Part shown: positions 11,701 to 18,739 of the stretch, piece after piece
Layout of the letters: the number at the start of each line of letters is the position of its first letter
How positions within the stretch are numbered: position 1 is the first letter of the stretch
NCBI GenBank assembly: GCA_932294295.1
Contig: OW028584.1
Coordinates: 9,680,407-9,744,406 of the forward strand
Reading direction: 5' to 3'
Source of the DNA: Alitta virens
Taxonomy: Eukaryota; Annelida; Polychaeta; Phyllodocida; Nereididae
Length of the DNA stretch: 64,000 bases
Program-made: the position numbers and the translations under genes
The notes under the pieces: model-generated
What the model saw: only the letters and a program-made list of their open reading frames with translations
Told to the model about the DNA's origin: nothing
The model's database searches: none

Positions 11701-12945
11701 GGCTGTGGCTAGCTCCAGCTAGCTCTGGCTAGCTCTGGCTAGCTCTGGCTAGCTCTGGCTAAGTATGGTAAACTATGGTAAACTATGGTAAACTATGGTA
11801 AACTATGGTAAGCTATGGTAAACTATGGTAAACTATGGTAAACTATGGTAAACTATTTTAAACTATTTTAAACTATAGCTGTGGGTGGCTTCAGCTGGCT
11901 TCAGAGCGGGCTAATTTGCTTTGGCTAGCTATGGCTAAGTATGGTAAGCTATGGTAAGCTATGGTAAACTGTAGCTCTGGCTGGCTCGGGATGACTCTGG
12001 CTAATTCTAGCCACCTGGCTAGCCAGAACAGGCTGCAGCTGGGATGACTGGCTAACTCTAGCCAACTCTGGCTAGCCAGAGCAGGCTTCAGCTAGCTTTA
12101 GAGCTGGCTTCAGAGCTGGCTAATTTGCTTTGGCTTGCTATGGCCAAGTATGGTAAGCTATGGTAAGCTCTGGTAAACTATGGTAAACTATAGCTGTGGC
12201 TTCAGCTGCAGCTGTCTTCTGCTGGATTCAGAGCTGGCTAATTTGCTTTGGCTAGCTATAGCCAAGTATGGTAAACTAAGGTAAACTATAGCTAGCCATG
12301 GCTGTGGCTGGGTGTGGCTGGCTGTGGCTAGCTCTGGCTAGATCTGGCTAGCTCTGGCTTGCTCTGGCTAAGTATGGTAAACTATGGTATACTATGGTAA
12401 ACTATTGCTGTGGCTGGCTTCAGCTGGCTTTAGCTGGCTTGAGAGCTGGCTAAAATGCTTTGGCTAGCTATGGCTAAGTATGATAAGCTATGGTAAGCTA
12501 TGGTAAACTATACCTTTGGCTGGCTGTGGCTGGCTGTGGCTCGCTGTGACTGGCTGTGGCTGTCTCTGGCTAGCTCTGGCTAGCTCTGGCTAAGTATGGT
12601 AAGCTATGGTAAGCTTTGGTAAGCCATGGCCAGCTATAGCTGTGGCTGGCTGTGGCAAGCTGTGGCTAGCTCTGGCTAGCTCTGGCTAGCATTGGCTAGC
12701 TCTGGCTAGATCAGGCTAGCTCTGGCTAGCTTTGGCTAGCTTTGGCTGAGTATGGTCAGCTATGGTAAACTATGGTAAACTATTACTGTGGCTGGCTTCA
12801 GCAGGCTTTAGCTGGTTTCAGAGCTACCTAAATTGCTTTGGCTAGCTAAGGCTAAGTATGGTAAGCTACGGTAAGCTATGGTAAGCTATAGCTGTGGCTG
12901 GATTCAGCTGGCTTCAGAGCTGGCTAATTCATCTTGGCCAAGAAT
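11701..12945 (+). repeat. Degenerate terminal unit of the decamer array
   Basis: The TGGTTTTACT marker is replaced by an expanded run of TGGTAAACTA words (11,762-11,870). A CTCGGGATGA cassette follows at 11,989. The unit then drops from the early part to a later part near 12,190, and the words become increasingly irregular up to GGCTAATTCATCTTGGCCAA near 12,922. This is the normal appearance of the old edge of a tandem array. The last recognisable words lie at about 12,940. Confidence 0.75.
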
Positions 12946-12966
12946 GGTAAGCCATGATAGGGTCCA
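12946..12966. other. Junction between decamer array and the next tandem repeat
   Basis: The decamer words fade out just before this point. Homology to the downstream tandem unit begins at about 12,967 (ACTGTTGTTTCAG). The few bases between belong clearly to neither. Confidence 0.5.
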
Positions 12967-13440
12967 GACTGTTGTTTCAGACAAGTGCCACTCACTCAAC
13001 CCACAGCCATGTCCAGTCGACTGGACCTTCATGGATCCAGACGCGGTACCCGGATGTGTCTGTGAAGTGTCACCTGCCTCAAGTAACTTCTGACAAGCTT
13101 GTACAAGCCTGTAACTCTAGCCCTATGCAGTTCTGTGATATATAGCAAAGCTTATATAGAGTGCAAGTCAATACGGATGCAAGGTCAACCTATACAGGCT
13201 CGTCCGTGACCCCCATGGGGTCTAAGGTGTGCGCCAGTCATTTGTAGCCAAGAACAAACCGGGCGTGCTCGACCAAAATCAGCAGTTGCTAGTCTGGTTC
13301 CCCAATGATGGCGCCCACAACGTCATCGTGCGTCTGGAATTCACAGCCACCCTGAATGATCACAGCGACGTCTTTCACTGCTACCAAGACATCGAAACCA
13401 CGGCCAAGCGAAATGTCACCTGAATCCGGGTAACAAAGGC
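12967..13440 (+). repeat. Medium tandem repeat, unit 1 (476 bases)
   Basis: GTTGTTTCAG at 12,971 recurs at 13,447 and 14,083. The unit contains GTCGACTGGACCTTC, GATCCAGACGCGG, ACAAGCCTGTAACTCTAGCC, GATATATAGCAAAGC and ATACGGATGCAAGGTCAACC, and ends with GGGTAACAAAGGCGAC. It is GC-richer than both satellites and shares no words with them. An open frame continues from the satellite through its first part (12,878-13,093), but it opens in satellite DNA and closes differently in unit 2, so I do not call it a gene. Confidence 0.85.
13229..13423 (+). pseudogene. Possible immunoglobulin-fold exon remnant, copy 1
   Basis: This open stretch of 64 codons ends in TGA and begins at GTG with no ATG, and a TAA lies two codons upstream, so it is not a complete gene. 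The sequence shows Trp23 in LLVWFPNDGA, a hydrophobic alternation VIVRLEF (residues 32-38), and VFHC with Cys51. That order resembles the C-strand Trp, E strand and F-strand Cys of an Ig domain. The usual Asp six residues before the Cys is His here. No matching B-strand Cys is visible in frame. The equivalent stretch in unit 2 has an internal stop. This could equally be a chance frame in repeat DNA, and I give the Ig reading low confidence. Confidence 0.3.
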
Positions 13441-13601
13441 GACACTGTTGTTTCAGACAAGTGCCACTCACTCAACCCCACAGTCAAGTCCAGTCGACTG
13501 GACCTTCAAGGATCCAGACGCGGCACCCGGATGTGTGAGAGAAATATCACCTGCCTAAAGTAACTTCTGACAAGTTTGTACAAGCCTGAAACTCTAGCCC
13601 G

Positions 13602-13781
13602 ATGCAGCTCTGGCACAACCAGGTCAATTTGGCCACCTGGTGCAACGGGCTGCGGCGTGTCAGCGCAAGATCACCTGTCCGCACCAGACCAACTGCTGCT
13701 GCGGTAACTATACCTCTTCCACGCGTACAACCAGACAAGGCGGATTCTGGACGAGAGGCAGGCTCCAATAGTGATATATAG
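13602..13781 (+). other. Small ATG-started open frame across the unit-2 extra segment
   Basis: An ATG at 13,602 opens 59 codons ending at TAG 13,779-13,781. Almost the whole frame lies in the segment absent from unit 1. The peptide (MQLWHNQVNLATWCNGLRRV at its start, then Arg, Pro and Ala rich) has no signal peptide or domain I recognise. Another + frame over the same bases gives a Cys-rich peptide with CQRKITC and NCCCGNY. The minus strand is also open here (13,547-13,768). With several frames open at once, GC-rich base composition is the simplest explanation. Confidence 0.15.
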
Positions 13782-13864
13782 CAAAGCTAATAATGACTGC
13801 ACGTCAATACGGATGCAAGGTCAACCTATTCAGGGTCCTCCGGCACCCCCTTGGGTTCTAAGGT

Positions 13865-14059
13865 GTGCGCCAGTCATTTGTAGCCAAGAACAACCCGGGC
13901 GCACACGACCAAAATCAGCAGTAGCTAGTCTGGTTCCCCAATGATGGCGCCCACTACATCACCGTGCGTCTGGAATTCACATCCACCCAGAAAGACGACA
14001 GCGACGTCTTTCACTGCTACCAAGACATCGACACCACGGCCAAGCGAAATGTCACCTGA
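13865..14059 (+). pseudogene. Possible immunoglobulin-fold exon remnant, copy 2, with stop
   Basis: This is the same 195-base stretch in unit 2, with no length change but a TAG at codon 20 (13,922-13,924) just before LVWFPNDGA. Here the F-strand-like motif fits better: DDSDVFHC has Asp at -6, Phe at -2 and Cys at 0. Comparing copies by eye I count about fourteen substitutions, spread over codon positions roughly 4, 5 and 5, and only one clean synonymous codon change. There is no third-position excess, so I see no sign of purifying selection after duplication. The frame looks dead or was never coding. Confidence 0.3.
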
Positions 14060-14076
14060 ATCCGGGTAACAAAGGC

Positions 14077-14145
14077 GACAATGTTGTTTCAGACAAGTGC
14101 CACTCACTCAACTCCACAGTCAAGTCCAGTCGACTGGACCTTCAA
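14077..14145 (+). repeat. Medium tandem repeat, unit 3, truncated by N run
   Basis: The first 69 bases match the starts of units 1 and 2 closely (GTTGTTTCAG at 14,083, GTCGACTGGACCTTC before the gap). The rest is hidden by, or lost at, the N run. More units may therefore be missing from the assembly. Confidence 0.85.
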
Positions 14146-14345
14146 NNNNNNNNNNNNNNNNNNNNNNNNNNNNNNNNNNNNNNNNNNNNNNNNNNNNNNN
14201 NNNNNNNNNNNNNNNNNNNNNNNNNNNNNNNNNNNNNNNNNNNNNNNNNNNNNNNNNNNNNNNNNNNNNNNNNNNNNNNNNNNNNNNNNNNNNNNNNNNN
14301 NNNNNNNNNNNNNNNNNNNNNNNNNNNNNNNNNNNNNNNNNNNNN
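14146..14345. other. Assembly gap of exactly 200 N
   Basis: There are 200 unknown bases. A round number of this kind is normally a placeholder of unknown true size inserted at a scaffold join, not a measured gap. The left flank is inside a tandem unit and the right flank does not continue it, so order, orientation and distance across this point are uncertain. Confidence 0.95.
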
Positions 14346-14470
14346 GTAATATGCGCGAGCGTTCCCCGTGGGATTGTGTACCCCGGGGGCAGCGCCGCAT
14401 ATTGTAAGCTATGAAGATGCGTACCCCTCTAAGTGTGTGCAGTAATGCGTGGCATCACTGCATCAGCGTC
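14346..14470. other. GC-rich flank right of the gap, no gene seen
   Basis: This segment contains GTGTACCCCGGGGGCAGCGCC and, at about 14,411-14,429, TATGAAGATGCGTACCCCT. The latter resembles TATGATATTGCGTACCCCT of the diverged 185-base monomers starting near 16,460, with 11 consecutive matching bases. It may be a very old isolated monomer fragment, but the match is short. Confidence 0.4.
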
Positions 14471-14900
14471 GCACTGTAATTAAGTTGCACTGTCTGTCAA
14501 AAGCAACATCTGTAAGATCTTAGACTTATTAAATAGCTAAAAACCATCTTAATTATGTATTTATAAAACTATTTTTAAATAGTCAAGATGCATTTTATGC
14601 ATGATGGGGCAAAGACAGACATTGACGTTTATTTGCATTCATGTACAGTTAGAACATTTTATAGTAAGAGTTTATAAATACCAATAATTATATGGTGCCA
14701 TAAATGTGTATTGCCCATTAATACCTAAATAAATTAATAAATTCCCATTTATTCAGCTACATTTTTCATTCACAATTCCTAGATATATAAAATATGGGAA
14801 TGAGGTGATTAAATATGCAGAACTTTGTAAGTATATATACTTTAATTCGGCATACTTTTGTTGATGTACTTCTAAATTATTACATTTTAGGGAGGAGAAT
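14471..14900. other. AT-rich intergenic DNA, nothing recognised
   Basis: No open frame of note, RNA gene or repeat family is recognised. Short local palindromes such as ATGCATTTTATGCAT near 14,589 are the kind expected in AT-rich DNA. Confidence 0.6.
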
Positions 14901-14924
14901 GTAGGAATACCCCACAATCAGTTG

Positions 14925-15020
14925 TATACCACATAGAAAAGCCATGTGGTATAGCCTATGTGGTATACCTGTGTATACTACATAGCTTACCTTACAAGGA
15001 TGGGAAATGTATACCACATA
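14925..15020. repeat. Cluster of TATACCACATA words in both orientations
   Basis: Forward copies lie at 14,925-14,935, 14,974-14,984 (one mismatch) and 15,010-15,020. Reverse copies (TATGTGGTATA) lie at 14,943-14,953 (first base differs) and 14,957-14,967. The first pair makes a 10-base perfect stem around a 9-base loop. Related words lie at 15,264-15,274, 15,520-15,530, 15,634-15,644 and 15,769-15,779. The 15,520 and 15,634 copies sit in the two arms of the fold-back element, so the cluster may be debris of the same family. Confidence 0.7.
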
Positions 15021-15477
15021 CTTCTATGTATGGCAGACCAAAGACAAAAAATCACTTTTTGTAGCTAAGCGCTACGCCGTTTAAACTAGCGCCGCCGCTT
15101 TAAAACAATATTCGGAGTCACAATTTTACCACCATTCAAAAGATAAAATTGTCAGCTCCCTAAAAAAGTTTGAATTTTTGAAATCGGACAAGAATTAACA
15201 ATTCCAGGACCAAAAAACGTAACAGAAAGTCAATGGTCTGTTCAGTCCACAGATACAAGCTATTGTGTGGTATAAAAAACAATTCTGACAAGAAATATTT
15301 AACAACTGGTTTGTAAATATCATTTCGTAATTTTTTTTTATTAATGTTTTAATGTCCCAGAAAGTTTTGAGGTGATGACATTGTTGACAGTTATGCAATG
15401 CTCTGATTGGTCAATGGCAAAAATTAATATTCATGAATTTTTTCTATACTACATGAATGCATAGCCAGGCAGCTCAA
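15021..15477. other. AT-rich DNA, no supported gene
   Basis: A 67-codon minus-strand frame (15,195-15,398) has many Cys and aromatic residues but no recognisable domain, and it lies in AT-rich sequence between repeats. A weak inverted pair, CAATTTTAC near 15,121 and TAAAATTG near 15,144, is visible. Confidence 0.55.
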
Positions 15478-15680
15478 CTAAAAGTGAAAATTGTGGGGTA
15501 CAAATAAGACCCAAGTGGATATGTGGTATATTTTTATTCCCTCACTTGTGGACAGATTGGCTTCAGAATTCACTCGTGGCTAACGACACTCGTGAATCCT
15601 GGCCAATCTGTCCACTCATGGGGAATATAAAAAAATACCACATAACCATTGGGTCTTATCATAAAAACCCCAAATTTTAG
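15478..15680. mobile_element. Fold-back (hairpin) element, MITE-like
   Basis: The left arm at about 15,495-15,578 pairs with the right arm at about 15,587-15,671, leaving a loop of about 9 bases. Matching blocks are ATAAGACCCA, TATGTGGTAT and GGACAGATTGGC, with GGGG/CCCC at the outer ends and CTAAAA/TTTTAG just outside (15,478 and 15,680). Small indels separate the blocks, so the element is not new. I see no convincing target-site duplication and no transposase. The short length, long imperfect arms and lack of coding sequence suit a non-autonomous MITE or foldback element, but the family is unknown. A minus-strand open frame over the right arm (15,570-15,821) is a by-product. Confidence 0.7.
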
Positions 15681-16140
15681 CATATTATTTTCTTCACATT
15701 TTCCCTTATTGTACAATTTAGACGTGTAAATGATAGATTTCATCAATGTAGGGGGTGATAGGATCCCAGATGTGGTATCAGGGAAAAATATGAAATTTCC
15801 ACATTTTCCCCTTAATATCACAATAATATTAAATTAATGGAAATGTGACCCCACAAGGCACAAATAAACTATTTTAAACATATTCTGGGACACTTCATGA
15901 ATGTAGGTGTAAAAGCATCCAAAAACTGCTTGGGAAATGAAAAAAAAAAGTAGTTAGTATTTCCTTAATTTCATGAAACAAAGCTGAGACATGTCAATGT
16001 AACTATCAAAGGGCACAACTAAGGCCATTAGGATGAGTGATATACAAAATTTTATCAATGTATACGCAATAGTGACTGAGTTTGGCTCCTGAAACAAAGA
16101 GTGATGCCTGCCTACCTGCCAGCTCACCGTCAGACGAACA
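15681..16140. other. AT-rich DNA, no supported gene
   Basis: This stretch holds an A run near 15,940 and a short C-rich segment (GCCTGCCTACCTGCCAGC) near 16,107, but no RNA gene, promoter or protein that I recognise. Confidence 0.55.
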
Positions 16141-16371
16141 TCATTTTACTATAGTAACTACAATACCTCTTCCAAGGAATACCCATTCGTTGAAGTAAAA
16201 ATGACCTATCATACTGTGTGTTACTACTTTTTCTGTACCATCTGCCTCAGGCGTAGTCTCTGAGAAAACAATCTCATAACCCTGCGTACCCTTACTTTTC
16301 ATCAAATTCAGCTTATTCAACAGCTGCAAATTTGAAGCTGATGCTTGATAATGACACATAATATTATCCAT
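16141..16371 (-). other. 76-codon open frame over the diverged edge monomers
   Basis: The frame starts at ATG, has a stop just upstream, and ends at TGA near 16,141. The peptide includes HYQASASNLQLLNKL and GYEIVFSETTPEADG. The matching strand of the standard satellite reads HYQVSSSKLKLLYK then a stop, and GYEIAFTGAVPGIN in another frame, so the similarity comes from the shared DNA. Either the satellite grew from a coding scrap that stayed open only here, or the frame is open by chance. I recognise no domain, signal peptide or membrane segment. Most likely it is not a gene. Confidence 0.2.
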
Positions 16372-16459
16372 GCCTGAGATATCGTTCTAGTAATTTTTAC
16401 AATAGATTATTATTCATGCCAGGTATTACCCCAGTGAACACCATCTCACAGCCATAAAT
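16141..16459. repeat. Highly diverged edge monomers of the 185-base satellite
   Basis: From about 16,262 the sequence aligns with the satellite: AACAATCTCATA, TGCGTACCC, AACAGCTGCAAATTTG, GCTTGATAATGACACATAA, GCCTGAGATATCGTTCTA, ATGCCAGGTATTACCCCAGT. It lacks about 20 bases around the GCCAGAACTGGC dyad. From 16,141 to 16,262 a still older monomer is faintly visible (ATGACCTATCATACTGTGTG against ATGACCTATGATATCGCGTA). Divergence rises steadily toward the flank, which marks the original array edge. Confidence 0.7.
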
Positions 16460-17160
16460 GGCCTATGATATTGCGTACCCCTATATTTTCAGCATTTGTT
16501 GCTTATATAGCTTTGATGATGATATTCATACAAATTACAATGCCTGATATATCATTCTAGTAATTTGTGACAATAACTTATCATTTATGCCAGGCATTGC
16601 CCCAGTGAACGCAATCTCATAGCCAGAAATGACCTTTGATATTGCGTACCCCTATATTTTCTACATTTGTTGCTTATGTAACAGCTACGAATTTGATGTT
16701 GATTCTTGAATATTCCACACATCAATGCCTGAGATATCATTCTATTAATTTGTGACTATAACTCCCCATTTATGCCAGGTATGGCCCCAGTGAACGCAAT
16801 GTCATAGATATCGCGTACCCCCTTAATTTCTGCAGTTTTTACTTATACAACAGCTTCAGCTTTGATGATGATACTTGATAATGACACCTGACAATACCTG
16901 AGATATCATTCTATTAATTTGTGACTATAACTTATCATTTATGCCAGGCATTGTCCCAGTGAACACAATCTCATAGCAAGAACTGGCCTATGATATCGCG
17001 TAACCCCTTAATTTCTGCTTATATAACAGCTTTACCTTTGATGGTGATACTTGATAATGACACATAAAAACGCCTGAGATATCATTCTATTGATTTGTGA
17101 CTATAACTTATCATTTATGCCAGGCACTGCCCCAGTGAACGCAATCTCATAGCCAGAACT
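16460..17160 (+). repeat. Transitional monomers at the left edge of the array
   Basis: Phase points at 16,460, 16,631, about 16,800, 16,985 and 17,161 give spacings of 171, about 169, 185 and 176. The monomer crossing 16,800 lacks about 16 bases (CATAG joins ATATCG directly, losing the dyad), which fits slippage between short ATAG repeats. The monomer at 16,985 has the 9-base deletion that later marks a whole haplotype. Sequence identity to the interior rises from left to right. Confidence 0.85.
17008..17027 (+). repeat. First 9-base-deleted monomer (array landmark)
   Basis: The usual CTGCAGTTTTTACTTATA is shortened to CTGCTTATA. In later copies this reads CTAATTTCTGCTTATATAAC. I find 16 such monomers, with the landmark starting at 17008, 19403, 25869, 30299, 31584, 34534, 36189, 40064, 41165, 43376, 46141, 47241, 48341, 55916, 60901 and 63481. 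Every interval is a whole number of 185-base monomers minus 9 or 10. From 30,299 onward most copies are preceded by a monomer with a 1-base loss (CACCTAACATACCTGAG), marking a younger sub-lineage. Confidence 0.85.
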
Positions 17161-18739
17161 GGCCTATGATATCGCGTACCCCCTTAATTTCTGCAGTTTT
17201 TACTTATACAACAGCTTCAGCTTTGATGATGATACTTGATAATGACACATAAAAATACCTGAAATATCATTCTATTAATTTGTGACTATAACTTATCATT
17301 TATGCCAGGCACTGCCCCAGTGAATGCAATCTTATAGCCAGAACTGGCCTATGATATCGCGTACCCCCTTAATTTCTGCAGTTTTTACTTATACAACAGC
17401 TTCAGCTTTGATGATGATACTTGATAATGACACCTAACAATACCTGAGATATCATTCTATTAATTTGTGACTATAACTTATCATTTATGCCAGGCACTGC
17501 CCTAGTGAACGAAATCTCATAGCCAGAACTGGCCTATGATATCGCGTACCCCCTTAATTTCTGCAGTTTTTACTTATACAACAGCTTCAGCTTTGATGAT
17601 GATACTTGATAAAGTCACCTAACAATACCTGAGATATCATTCTATTAATTTGTGACTATAACTTATCATTTATGCCAGGCACTGCCCAAGTGAACGCAAT
17701 CTCATAGCCAGAACTGGCCTATGATATCGCGTACCCCCTTAATTTCTGCAGTTTTTACTTACACAACAGCTTCAGCTTTGATGATGATACTTGATAATGA
17801 CACCTAACAAAACCTGAGATATCATTCTATAAATTTGTGACTATAACTCCTCATTTATGCCAGGCACTGCCCTAGTGAACGCAATCTCATAGCCAGAACT
17901 GGCCTATGATATTGCGTACCCCCTTAATTTCTGCAGATTTTACTTATACAACAGCTTCGGCTTTGATGATGATACTTGATAATGACACATAACAATACCT
18001 GAAATATCATTCTATTAATTTGTGACTATAACTTATCATTTATGCCAGGCACTGCCCCAGTGAACGCAATCTCATAGCCAGAACTGGCCTATGATATCGC
18101 GTACCCCCTTAATTTCTGCAGTTTTTACCTATACAACAGCTTCAGCTTTGATGATGATACTTGATAATGACACCTAACAATACCTGAGATATCATTCTAT
18201 TAATTTGTGACTATAACTTATCATTTATGCCAGGCACTGCCCCAGTGAACGCAATCTCATAGCCAGAACTGGCCTATGATATCGCGTACCCCCTTAATTT
18301 CTGCAGTTTTTACTTATACGACAGCTTCAGCTTTGTTGGTGATACTTGATAATGACACCTAACAATACCTGAGATATCATTCTATTAATTTGTGACTATA
18401 CCTCCTCATTTATGCCAGGCATTGCCCCAGTGAACGCAATCTCATAGCCAGAACTGGCCTATGATATCGCGTACCCCCTTAATTTCTGCAGTTTTTACTT
18501 ATACAACAGCTTCAGCTTTGATGATGATACTTGATAATGACACATAACAATACCTGAAATATCATTCTATTAATTTGTGACTATAACTTATCATTTATGC
18601 CAGGCACTGCCCCAGTGAACGCAATCTCATAGCCAGAACTGGCCTATGATATCGCGTACCCCCTTAATTTCTGCAGTTTTTACTTATACAACAGCTTCAG
18701 CTTTGATGATGATACTTGATAATGACACCTAACAATACC

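Larger units (their letters stand above)
1..12945. repeat. Decamer-word satellite array with higher-order units
   Basis: Nearly the whole stretch can be read as consecutive 10-base words: TGGCTAGCTC, TGGCTGGCTG, TCTGGCTGTG, TGGTAAGCTA, TGGTAAACTA and TGGCTAAGTA, with spacers such as CTTCAGAGCTGGCTAATTTG. The word order is reproduced in large units of about 2.4-2.5 kb. Because the word length is not a multiple of three and most words contain TAG, TAA or the palindrome CTAG, every frame on both strands is closed at short intervals, so no protein is encoded. The + strand has more G than C and more T than A. AGCT is extremely frequent. The array runs off the left edge of the window, so its true length is unknown. 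I do not recognise the family. Confidence 0.95.
13441..14076 (+). repeat. Medium tandem repeat, unit 2 (636 bases, with about 160 extra)
   Basis: This unit is homologous to unit 1 throughout, except for an extra segment at about 13,607-13,770 lying between GATGCAG and GTGATATATAGC, which are nearly adjacent in unit 1. The extra segment is flanked by short GCAG repeats (13,604 and 13,758), so deletion in unit 1 is at least as likely as insertion here. Apart from that segment, differences from unit 1 are scattered substitutions. Confidence 0.85.

Noticed and set aside
1..12945. Coding tandem-repeat protein
   Set aside because: The 10-base words carry TAG, TAA or the CTAG palindrome, closing all six frames within tens of bases.
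12878..13145. Two overlapping + frames at the satellite/repeat junction
   Set aside because: They start in satellite DNA or just after it, overlap each other, and are not conserved as single frames in the next repeat unit.
13289..13471. Minus-strand 60-codon frame, repeated at 13,925-14,107
   Set aside because: It lies opposite the 195-base stretch of each repeat unit. It is a shadow of the same bases with no recognisable domain.
12967..14145. Ribosomal spacer or another RNA gene cluster
   Set aside because: I see no rRNA, tRNA or snRNA signature and no RNA polymerase III boxes in a plausible arrangement.
14081..14414. Open frames running across the N block on both strands
   Set aside because: They exist only because N codons are not read as stops. 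The real coding content is a few residues on each side.
15195..15821. Minus-strand frames of 67 and 83 codons
   Set aside because: They sit in AT-rich DNA and over the fold-back arm, show no domain, and have no sensible gene context.
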